DNA of 64,000 nt from contig JAHQIY010000010.1 of assembly GCA_019054805.1 (NCBI GenBank), positions 355,501-419,500 on the forward strand, given 5' to 3'. The DNA is from Brachionus manjavacas. Taxonomy: Eukaryota; Rotifera; Eurotatoria; Ploima; Brachionidae. Below the pieces are notes generated by a model, which saw only the letters and a list, made by a program, of their open reading frames with translations, was not told the DNA's origin and made no database searches. Positions 1 through 10,811 of the stretch are shown here, piece after piece. Position 1 is the first letter of the stretch. Each line of letters opens with the position of its first letter. The translations under genes and the position numbers were made by a program.

Positions 1-1894
1 ATATCAAAGCTTTCATTGTTTCAAATTGTTTCTTATTAAAAGCATAAGACCGTAATTTGATTCAATTAATTTTTATTATTAAGATTATATAGTTATTAAA
101 CTTATTGGTTAGTAACTTTATAATTTTTTTCTATTTAAGTTTATTTTAAATTTTATCATCTTTTTTAAACTTTATTTTGAGTCTAAATTAGTTTTATCAG
201 TGCTTAATCTTAATTTTTAATAAAAATCCCAGTGTGAAAAAAGTTAGCTTTAGTGAATTCAAGTTATTGATTTATATTTAGAACAAATCTAGATAAATTT
301 AAATTTAAAAAAAAAAATGCTGATCCTAAATAATGACAAATTTTCTTTTATTATAGATTAATTTATTTTAAGAAGCGTTTTAATTAAAGAATCTTCTTAA
401 GTCAATTTTTTTACTTTCAACAACCATTTGAGTTGTTAGAAAGATATATTTTTTAGACTGGATTTTTTTATGATTTATTTTCAGTAATAAGATAATTGCA
501 AAAAAAAATAGACACACAGTACCATAAAACCACAAATCATAAATCTTTTACGATCATAAAAAAATCTAAAAAAAATCTAAATTTTCATACTAAGTACGAA
601 TACACTAAAAGGAAGCAAATTCCTAGCTTCTAAGGCATCATTTACAATGATATGAAAACTCTAGTTTAGTTACAAAAAAACCTTATTTATTTCATTTAAG
701 TAAAGGGTCCCAAATCATTGAATGTAGGAACATATAAATTATTAAATGTAGGAACGTATAAATTTCGAGTCTAATAATCTTCAACTCCATCAATCCTAAT
801 TTTATTCAAATTAAATCTTATAAATTTCTTTCAAATTCTTGGGAATTTTTGTGAATATCTGAGTTTAAATTTCAAAAAAAGTCAACTTCAATCAGGTCTT
901 TTAAAAGTCAAGTCATTTGACTTGAGATAAATCTTTTTTTGAAAAAAAGTATTTTAAAGACTTAGTTTTAAACGAAGTCGCAATAATTTATTTATTTATT
1001 ATTTATTAATTGAATTGAATTAACGTCCTTTTTAGGAGGAGTAAAGAAAATAATGATAAAAAATTTAATTATTAAAAAGAGAATAAAAAAATTACAAAAA
1101 TATAAAAAAGCATCATTAGATAATTGAATAAAACACATTTGATACAAAAAACAAGTAGATTAGCAAAAATTTAGAAAAATAAGAAAGACTTTTTTTAGCT
1201 GTTCATTTAGGATACTTCTGAAGTTATTAAGTTTGAGATTGCTCATGCAAAGTTTTATGAATTTAGACTTTGCACATAAAAATACCTAAAAATAATAAAG
1301 ATAAAATTTATTTTAAATTGTTTTTTACATCACATCAAAAGTTATAAATATTCCACGATAGTTTAAGCTGGTATCTTCACGTTTAAAAGTTCTTCAAATA
1401 ACGGATTCTTCAAATTCAGTCAAAATTGCGTTTCATCTGTACCGAAAGTTAATTTTTTTTTTTGTTTTTGATCATTTTATTTTCATTACCTCAGGAACAA
1501 ACTTGAGTAATTGACATTTTATTTTTTACTTAACTCATTTTTTTAAAGATTTAACAAAACCTTTGAACTAAATTTTTAATTTTTTTTCACCTTTTTAAAG
1601 TTTAGCTATCTATATATTATATTTATCAGACCAATAAAGATTTATTAATATCGTTTTCAGGATTTGCAAAATTCTTGATATACAGTATTTCTAGAAAATT
1701 TAGAACATTTATTTTTTTTTTGCAAGTTTTGTTTCTGGGAAGATAAATATTAAATTAAAAATCGTTTTTTTTGTTAGAATTTTATTCAGAAAAAAAATTT
1801 TTAATCGGAAAAGTACAGAACTAAGATTGAAAAAAAAATCGGAATGAAAAAATCAGAAAAAAGAGAGGTCTATTTTTTTTTTCAAAAAAAAGTC
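1..1894. other. AT-rich non-coding stretch
   Basis: No supported coding sequence. A 24-bp unit is tandemly duplicated at 717-740 and 741-764 with two mismatches. At about 1688-1720 there is a stretch resembling the terminal repeat of the mariner copy that follows (shared core AATTTAGAACATT), possibly a leftover end of an older copy. The rest is homopolymer-rich AT sequence. Confidence 0.6.
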
Positions 1895-1896
1895 TA

Positions 1897-3115
1897 CAAA
1901 ATTTAGAACATAATATTTTTTTACATTTGAAATGGCCACCCGCATCTTTAATTCACTTAGTGACACGTTAAGGCATAGATACAACTATATTTTTGACTAT
2001 TTCACTTGGAACTTTCAACCATTCATCAAAAAGAATGCTTTTTAGATGCTCTACTGATGTAATCTTTGTATTGACCATTTGTGGTCTATATATGACAATA
2101 AAAATAAATTATATATTAATATATATAAATTCTCTATTGGATTAAGATCAGGTTATCTTGGGCATCAAGGGAGGACCGATATTTGTTTTTCTCGAAATCA
2201 ATCGCGAACGGAATGAGCAATATGTGAACTAGCCCCATCTTGCTGAAGAATCCACTGACTCTGATCGAAAAATATCTCGGCTCATGGTAGGAACTGTTTT
2301 TCCAGGGTGTCCATGTATACAAACTGATTGATTCTGCCTGTATAAATAGAGCAACAACCAGTACCTTTATGATAAATACATTCCTAAATTCCAACCGAAC
2401 CTTCATCATTCTGTAACTTTGATAAACTCAACTTGGGGTGATACTCTTCGTTTGCGAAACGTTTTACGAACACTCTTGATTTTCTGTTTAATTCAAAATT
2501 AGATTCATCGCTGAAAATTACTTTTGACTTTATTACTTTTGAACAGTCCAATAATACAGTCAAAAGAGTCTTTATTTATAGCAGTATATATTCCTTAATA
2601 GCATCTTCTAACAGTCTCTTTAAAAACACTAACATTTGGAAACTTGGAACTTAAGTCAGATGCTAGTTGCCTATTGCTTTTTGTAGGATTGATTCTGACC
2701 TTTCAAAAAATGTAGAATTCATCTCGACTGGTAAGCTTTCGAGGTCTACCAGACCTTGGTAATTCTTTGTTCACCGAAGTCTTCTCAAAATTACACTTTG
2801 TTGTAAACACGCATTTTCTCCAAACTCTTACTAAATCAGCTATTTCTTGTTGAGTCTTTGTCTTATCCTTCAACAGCCCAATTTTTTACCACCTTTGCGC
2901 CTCAGTTACTTTTTTGTACCCATTTTTATGGAAAAATAAAATGAACTGGTACAATTTAATAAAATCACCGGTTTTAAAGCCAAAAATAATTAATGAATTA
3001 TAAAAAGTGCATGTAAACAATAAAGAGGACATTTCAAACTTTGTGTGACAAAAAAATTTCCAGGTATTGTCAAGGTGTGGTAAAATATTTTTAAAAATGA
3101 ATGTTCTAAACTTTA
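1897..3115 (-). mobile_element. Dead Tc1/mariner-type transposon, near full length
   Basis: About 1.2 kb, the usual size for the superfamily, flanked by TA on both sides (1895-1896 and 3116-3117). The ends are inverted repeats: the left reads CAAAATTTAGAACAT and the right, read inward, TAAAGTTTAGAACATT. On the minus strand a transposase can be followed through stops and frameshifts. It has an N-terminal helix-turn-helix beginning near 2930 (GTKKVTEAQRW), a GRPRK linker near 2740, the first catalytic Asp in VIFSDESNFEL near 2500, the second in QQDGASSH near 2245, and PDLNPIE near 2140 at the third acidic position. In-frame stops (for example RD*FREKQ) make it non-functional. The superfamily assignment is secure; the family within it is not. 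Confidence 0.9.
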
Positions 3116-3117
3116 TA

Positions 3118-5179
3118 GGCTAGTTTTTTTTATGAATTTAATCTAAGTATTTTTAAAATGAGTTCTGAAGTGGTTAGATGTTTTTTTTTTGGACAATTCA
3201 TATACCTAAAAAAAGCCAAAAAATATTTAGTAAGGTTCCGGCAGTGCAAAACGTCCTCACTATCTTAGGATTCGATTTTTGACTTCAAATTCATAAACTG
3301 GGGGAATTTCCGCTACAGGGGCTCAAAGAGTTTTTTAATTGTCTTCGGTGCGATGAGAATATCTTTTGCAAACATATACAAAAGATGTATAAATCACATA
3401 CCATTTTGTAAAGCGAAAAATTCTCTAATTTTTTTTCTTCCAAAAAATAAATTTAGTCTCGAGATTTTTTCACAAAAATCCGAAATTTTCCCCATTTTTT
3501 GTTTTTTTGTACCTAGTCCCAGGGGATACCCTTGACCCCAAATGAGATATACAAATTCTGAAACTAGAGAGAATTCTGAACAAATTAAACCTAAATTTTG
3601 TTCAGTAATTTAAACAAATTTTATACTAAATTTTGTTTTTTTGACAATTGAACTTATTTTCTTTAATTTGATATAATTAGTTTTTTATTCTGCACTTGAC
3701 AAGAAAAAAGTAAAAAGTGAATCCGATGGATAATTAATTCTTATTTTTTAAAGTTTATTTTTATTAAGCATTTTGTTTTTGTAATTATTCATTAAATTTT
3801 ATTTTCATGTTCAAAAATAGTAAAGAAATTTTATAAAAAATTCTATATAAAAATATAATTTAAAAAATAAGAATTAATCGTTATTTTTAAAATTTTGATT
3901 TGTAATAAAATTGATATTTTTTGCAATAAACTAAGACAAAAGATTATTTGACATACTTAAAAGACTTAAGGTAAAAATTTGCAAATTTGCTTTTTTTAAT
4001 AACCTACTGAAAATCAATTTTGAATAGACTAACTCGTAATAAAAAATGTTCACATTTTTTTTAATTTCCCATTAGAATTTATTAAGAGGCTAAATTTTTA
4101 ATTCAAATAATTTAAAATTTAAATTAAAAATTGGATTTATTTTGATATCTAATTTACAAATTCAAACAAAGAATAAATTAAATGCTTACTAAATACTTTT
4201 TTGAAGTTTTTTCAGAAATTCATCTTTTTGGTTGGAATTGAGTAGTGGAGCTATTAATTCATTTCTATCAAAATAGAATAAGAAAATGACCATAAACTTA
4301 CCGATGCTCAAACTTCTGCATCTTACTGCAATAACTCAAGATATTAACCCACAAAATAATTAGAAAAGAAGCAGACTCCAAATTTTCAAAATTTAAATAT
4401 TGTGGAAAACGAAATAAGGGTATAATTTAGAACCACCTAAGAAAAAAATTCTTTTGATTTTTGAAAGGCAAACAAAAAAAATTATCCAATTTGGTTTTCG
4501 ATTTAAAAATTTAAGCAATTTTAATATTCAATTTTCGATCAATTGTTTTTTCTAAATCAAATAATATTTTGTTTTTTATTTATGTTAATTTTCAAATTAG
4601 TTTGATACTTTGTTCAAATTCAAATCAGAATTTTTTTGATTCAAACATATAATAAATTATTTTAAAGCTTTAAATTTTAATTAAAAAATGTTTAAATACT
4701 AAATCAAATACTATTTAGCCAAAGTCGATTAAATGCTGCTCCAGACAAAGTTTTTGTTGAGTTTAATGAAGCAAATTTTGTTTTATGTTGTTTTATCATC
4801 AAAGTTTAAAAAGCTCAACTTTGTCTTTTTAAATTAATGAAAAAGAATTGTATTTATGTAATTTTTGGAAAGTTTGGAAAGAAAATTCACAATGCCAGTT
4901 AAGAGTATTAAATTGATAACTAGATGGACTAGTTTTTGACTGATTTTTTTGACAATTGAACTTATTTTCTTTAATTTGATATAATTAGTTTTTTGTTCTG
5001 CACTTGACAAGAAAAAAGTAAAAAGTGAATTTAACAACAAATAATTTCAATTAGATGTTGTCGACTCCAAATTTAAGAGCTAAAACTCTACATGAAAAAT
5101 TTATTCTCTTTAATAAGCAAAAAACAATGGAAAATAAAGTTCTCGACGGATTTAGATCCGACAAAAATAATCAACAAAA
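3118..5179. other. Intergenic AT-rich region with repeats
   Basis: No gene seen. It holds an 87-bp direct repeat pair (3636-3722 and 4944-5030), a perfect 20-bp inverted repeat (3733-3752 and 3859-3878), and at 3233-3350 a stretch weakly similar to 24918-25015 (both start with an AAGGTTC-like motif followed by a similar order of words). An open frame at 3353-3535 is low-complexity and not supported. Confidence 0.5.
3636..5030. repeat. 87-bp direct repeat pair (3636-3722, 4944-5030)
   Basis: The two 87-bp copies differ at one base (TTTTATTC versus TTTTGTTC) and lie 1,308 bp apart in the same orientation. Sequence outside the copies does not match. The interval between them has no recognisable coding content. 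This could be terminal repeats of a small element or a recent segmental duplication. Confidence 0.85.
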
Positions 5180-8100
5180 TTAAATTTTATTGATTATTTT
5201 TTCATTTTTTAATTTTTGTTTATACAAGCGAAAAACTTGATCTTGTAATGGCAGTGCAAGTCTGTAGTCTTGAACTAATTGCGAGAGAAAAAAGCTCGAG
5301 TGTTTGTGAATTGAGAGAAATTTATCTTTTGTAATTTGAATTACACTCACGTCATCTTCAAAAGCTCTAAACCACATATTCACATTCTGACTTGACTCGA
5401 AGCCAAAGTAGTTGTACTTTTTCAAAAAGCACACTCGAACAAACTTCCTGCCAATTTTGTGCATCTCTTTTTTCGCCTCTTTCACCGAATCGCAACTCTT
5501 GGCCTGCTTGACCACTCCTTTTCTCTCTTCCACATTAATCATCCTTATGAGCTCAACAGTTCCCGAATAGATAAAGTTAATTTTCTCAATGGGCTGATAA
5601 GAGTTATCAGCGATCAATTCGCCGCAGTTGAATCTCAAAAACTCGGAAAATTGTGAGAATTTCTCAAAACTTTCCTCGGACCAATTCCAGTACTTGACCG
5701 GCCACCAGTTTGATATGAACTCTTTGATGAAGTTTTTTTCCAAAAGCCTAAGCTTGTCCAAATAATTTTCAATATCGTTGGGCTCCACCATCAGCATCTC
5801 GGTCCTTTGATTGGTAATGACCGTGTACGGGGTGATACCAGTCTGAAAGGAGTTGTCACCGAACGTGTCGCCGGTCTGAAGCTCGTCAATTTTAAGCAGT
5901 CCATCATTGCCCATTGAGAGGACGTCACAGCTGCCATTTAGGATGTAGTAGAATCCGATGGACAGGTGACCCTCGCGGACCAGCTCACGTCCTTTTTCAT
6001 ACACAATAAGCTTGATTATTTTAGCTATGTGATTAAGAACGTGCCGAGGAAATGTGTTCAAGCGAGGCACTGAATTAATGAGGCTTAGCAGATTTTGAAT
6101 GTCCTCAGCAGTTCGGTTGGCGGCATCTTTGGCCAATATGCGCCTATGTGTATCATTAATAAGCGCTGTGAGATTCTTCTGGGCCTTAAATTCCTCTTTA
6201 TTAAACAAGATCTGTAATTTTTTTCCATTCATAAAATCAGACGAATTCTCTAGTTTATCATACTCCAGCAATAGCTTGTCGCGTTCTTCCTTTTTTTCGC
6301 TATTCAGCACCTAAAGGATATTTATTAGTTGTTTTTTTTTTCACCTAAATTACTGAGTTCAATAGCAAGATTGGTTTAATTAATTAATTTATTTATTTAG
6401 CATTAGCATTAGCATTAGCTTCTTTAGATTAAAAAAAATTTAATTGAAAAAATTTATTTATATTGTATTTGTATTTAGAATTTAAATTTTTAATTGTTAA
6501 TTTTTTTAATTAATAACTAACTTCCTTTAAATGATAGTGTATGTCTGCTTTCATTTTTGTGCAAATATCTTAATAATTGAAAAAATTTTCAGAGTGAAAA
6601 ATATAACGCGCGTTCTGCGGGCGTTTTTTGGCGTGAAAACGTAAGCTTTATCGCACGCCAAAAAACGTCACCAAAATTCAAAATTTTTTTATCTTTTAAA
6701 AATTTTTATCATAAATTAAAGAACCAGAGTGTTTTAGGAATAATGTTTTTTGCTGTTGTAAGCGGTAATGGGCTGTCAGAATAGATGAAGGTCGTCTTGT
6801 TGGCGGGCAGGATGAAATTAAAATTTTAACAGGTTTATTTATTATTTAAAAGACTAAGATTTTCGAACATAAAAACGACTTTATATTTAAAATAATTTAA
6901 TTTGTCCTAGAGGACATCAAAACGGCCTTTACTTATTTGTGGTTCAGTAGCCTCCTTCCTGAGGTCTCTAGCACAAATTTTTAGATACCTTAAAAATTAA
7001 AATAAAATTTCAAAAAGTCAATTTTTATATTTATATTTTATTTTAATTTTACCAAATCGTAATTAACTCAAAAACGAGGCGAAGTTTTAAATGACTTCAA
7101 AAATTTAAAATAAATTTATTTAAGTTCTAATCTAACAATATAAAGCTTACTGCTGTTCGAAGGAGCAGGAAACTTTTAAAATTTAAAAAAAAATTGCCAG
7201 ACGCAATTTTAACTAAATTTTTCATTTTTCATTTTTAAACCCTAATGATAAGATCAGATAGACCGGTCCTAGGGATACTAATGTAAACATCACAAAAATT
7301 ATCTAGATTGTTTCCAGATCTAAATAAAATATTTTCGGATTAAAATTGAATCCAAAAATTAAAAAAAGAAGATCAATCAATCACTTTATTTTTTTTTCAT
7401 AAAAAATAACTCTATTCTAACTTTAATCATTTTTTTACCTTTTATTTTTATCATATATCTTATTTCTTTTCTTTTATTTATTATTTTATATTATTAAATA
7501 TAAAGTATGATCTAAGAACATTTGACTGAAAGGGAGGACTATGTTTCATTCCTAACTGCCAGGGTATAACCCGAACTATTTTTCAATAAACATTAATAAA
7601 TTGCCTATTTGTTCACACTTTTACTTAATAAGTTTAATAGCATAAAAAATATGATCACTGGGTTACAAAATAAATATGAGTTACTAACTGGGATACATAT
7701 TAGGTTAAAACAGATTAAAAAGATAATTTACAATTTTCTTCATTATATTTAAATCTAAAAAAGCTGATTTTTTTTCAAACAATTTCCCAATTAATCCAAC
7801 AATTTTTTTTAATTTTTCCATATAGTTTTTGTTTTTAAGAAAAATAAATGAATTAAAAAAATCCTCAAAACTATAAAATTATCCTCAAGAATTAATCTAA
7901 AAAACATTAATTAAATTTTTTTAAATATTTATTTAGCATTTTATGACACATTTCCAAAAATAAATTAATACGATAAAGATTTATGAATCAATACAAACAC
8001 CACCTAAAAGTTGAAAAGTAACTGTGCTTCATCAATGAGAGAGGTAGAACGAAACATATAAAATGATAAAAAACATAAGTAACCGTACTTAATCAATTAG

Positions 8101-10800
8101 AAGCTACCATTAAAAATAATAAAGTTACTATTATTTAAGTCAACTAATAATTAAATATTTTCTCAGTTTTTTACTAAAAGTATCTCGAATAAAAAAATCA
8201 TAATTTTTTTTGTTCAAAAGAAGAAAAAACTGATAACCATCGGAACTAAATGATCCAGGCTTCCACTCATCAAAATCTTTCACTCAGGTCAATCAGTCAA
8301 CTCCAAGCTTTTAACTCAAGGTTATATAAAGCCTCTTGATATTTAAAGTCAATTAATCATTTTAATTTTCATTTATGTTTCAGTTAATTTTTTTTTTTGG
8401 GTGAGAGAATTATTTTTAAAAATTTCTAATGTAAATCAGTGTTTCTTATGATCTGAGAATCTTATTCAGAAATATAAAAGGGTTAATTTTAGACTCAAAG
8501 GAATGCAAACCTTTTCTCTAAATTAATACACTAAAAATAAATTTAGTTTAGAAAAGTGTTAATTTAATTACCAAAAATATTATTCGATAAGAATTCACCT
8601 TTTTAACAGAGCCAAATTATGTAACCGGGAAATTAAAGCTTGAGTTTTTAATTAATTCCGTAATGAATGAGTTTTAAAGTTCTTGTATAAAAAAATTACT
8701 ATCAAAAATTTAGACTAGATATTAAAAGAATTGATTTAGGTTGAAAATTGATTGAATTTAATATTTAAGTAATTCACTTATGCTTCATAATTTTTTCTTA
8801 ATATTAAATTTTAAATTGATAAAAGTCAAGTTTATAAAAATGTGAAAATTAGTGAAAATAGGGACTTTATTTTTAATTTTCAAAAAAAAGAAATTGATTA
8901 ACAGTAGCGACCCTTTAATTTTAAATATTTGAAATTATTATAGTCCTAAAAAAAATTGACGATGTAATTATGTTTTTGTTAAATAAAATATCAAAAATTT
9001 TTGAAAAAAATATTTTTTTATTGAATCATAAACGAATTGATTTTTTTTAAAAGAAATTTTAATCATCCTTTAACAAGCCTAGTTTTCTAGGCAATATAAA
9101 AAAAGGAACCAAAAAATTTTTCAACAGCAATTTTGTCTATTCAAGTGGTACCATTTAATAAAAATTTTTTTTATATCATTTTTAAATTTAATGGTTAGAG
9201 CTCTTATAGCCGAATGGTTTACGTGTTAGTCAAGCAGAGGATTGAGGGTTCAAAACCCGCCGAGGGTGAAGAAATCTTTAAAATATCTCTGCGTACTTAA
9301 AAAGGAGATGAGTGCCTTTCCATTTTCCATTAGGATAGAATAGGGACAATTATTATTTATTAAATTTAAAGGTAGATTAGGATATTAAAATTACTGTTTT
9401 GTTTCATCAAATTTAATTAAAAGAATTTATAAGTTTTATATAATGTGCAGTGGGTCTTAAATTTGACAAGCCTAAAATTGGCATTGTGAATTTTGGAACA
9501 AAAAAAAAAGGAAAAATTATTTAAAATTGAAGCAACTTTTAAGTTAAGGTCTAAAACTCGAAACTGCAGAGTTGTTGCAAAAATTTGGGTGATGAAAATT
9601 TTTATCAGCTGATACAATTTGCAGGACGAGTCAGATTTAACCCTAAAATACCTTTAAATTTAGATATGATATAAAAATTTTTTTATTAAATAGTCCTACT
9701 TGAAAAGAAATTTAAAATTAAAAAAAAATAAAGACCTGATTTCAAAATTGATTAATTAATTCGACAATAGTTTTGATCTTTTTTACCAAATTATTTTTTA
9801 AATCGTTCACTTAAAAGTTTATTAAGGTAAAAAAATGTGATCAGCTCCCCTAGTTTTAATCAGAATAAAAAATAAACATCCATACCTTAATCCATTCGCG
9901 GTTAATGATCACAATTCGGACTATTCGTTTGAAGCGTTCGAGAGCCAAGCGCCGCTTTTCCTCGCTTGTCTCGAACCTGACGCCCTTGCGCTTCATTTCG
10001 GCCATTTTAATCAATTTTTTCAAATCAATCGAGTGAATATCTGTCTTAGTGAAGTCAACTAGGCTCGATTTTTGCTCAAGGCCAACATCTGGAAGTGCTA
10101 AATTTCTAACTTTGCTCAAATTGTACTGTCTAATCAGTTTTACTAGAACATTATCGAAAGTCTTTAGTTTTTCGCCGCTAAGTCGACTCAAACTGGCGGC
10201 ATACTCTGCATATTTAGCACCAGAGTTGATCAGATATTTGTTCAAATAGAGGACCGAGTCCTCGCTCAAATGGTACAAAGTGTTTACAAAAGCTAGCTGT
10301 AGGGATAGCTTATTAGAAAGTGCATTTATTTGAAGTGAATAGTTGTAGACCAAATCTTCCAGTGTTTTCTCAGCAAGGGTTTTGCTAGATGAGTCCAAGT
10401 CATACAGTTGAAAGTTTGACGTTCTAGTGTCAGCATAAGTCTGTACGCCTATTTCTCTAAGAGACAGTCGTGTTTCGCCAGATAAATTGAACTTGTCTCT
10501 GTTAAATCTTTTAATCTGAAATGGAAGAAATACTGAGTTGGTGGCCATGTTTAAATGGCTCGCCAGACTCACATTCAGGCGGAACTCGACCAGGCCGCAC
10601 TGAGTCGCTTGGTCTTTGTATTCTCTATTTAACTTGGCAAGGCTTTGTTCTTTTTTGTTTTGCAGTTTGGAATGAAAAAGCGGAAAATAGCTCGAATAAA
10701 AATAGGATTTTTTTTTGCTCTGGGTTTTATCCAAACTTGTCTCGTTTTTTAAGGATCTACTGGTAGTTGACTTTTTTTGATTTAGAGTTAAATGAGACAT
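5180..10800 (-). CDS. CNBD2-like protein with two cyclic-nucleotide-binding folds, 2 exons
   Basis: Exon 1 runs 10800-9886 (305 codons, ATG after a run of A) and exon 2 runs 6310-5180 (376 codons plus TAA). The donor AAG|GTATGG and acceptor CCTTTAG|GTG are both phase 0, giving about 681 residues across a 3.6 kb intron. Exon 1 is basic and low-complexity at the N-terminus and ends in a helical ERFKRIVRIVIINREW segment. Exon 2 holds a cyclic-nucleotide-binding fold at about residues 395-500 (FYYILNGSCDVL, then GDTFGDNSF) and a second, weaker one at about 530-650 (IYSGTVELIR ... YFGFES). The phosphate-binding cassette lacks the usual FGE...R signature (FGD, and no Arg), so ligand binding is doubtful. 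The order resembles CNBD2, a mammalian spermatogenesis protein; orthology is inferred. An AATAAA sits inside the last codons (5191-5186). Confidence 0.8.
6622..6667. repeat. Perfect 14-bp hairpin, locally GC-rich
   Basis: The arm at 6622-6635 (CGTTTTTTGGCGTG) is exactly complementary to 6654-6667, with an 18-bp spacer. It is unusual in its GC content for this region and may be the remains of a miniature inverted-repeat element. Confidence 0.75.
9192..9359 (+). mobile_element. tRNA-derived SINE, internally deleted copy
   Basis: Starts with an RNA polymerase III promoter: A box TAGCCGAATGG (9207-9217) and B box GGTTCAAAACC (9247-9257), about 30 bp apart as in tRNAs. The body continues to a TTATT-rich tail. 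A perfect 10-bp duplication TTAAATTTAA flanks it (9182-9191 and 9360-9369). Relative to the copy at 13916-14152 it lacks about 120 bp between CTCTGCG and TACTTAAAAAGG. It is not a functional tRNA gene: the stems are imperfect and the body is SINE-like. Confidence 0.88.
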
Positions 10801-10811
10801 TTTTTTTTAAG

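Larger units (their letters stand above)
6311..9885 (-). other. 3.6 kb intron of the CNBD2-like gene
   Basis: Contains no coding exon that I can support on either strand. It holds a GC-rich 14-bp hairpin (6622-6667), a run of TTAGCA hexamers near 6395-6420, and a tRNA-derived SINE (9192-9359). A missing upstream exon of the divergent nucleoredoxin-like gene could lie here but was not recognised. Confidence 0.6.

Noticed and set aside
2134-2409. 91-residue open frame on the minus strand
   Set aside because: It lies in the wrong frame inside the mariner transposase relic.
9192-9270. Possible tRNA gene with A and B boxes
   Set aside because: No consistent cloverleaf, a longer retroposed body, and target-site duplications make it a SINE.
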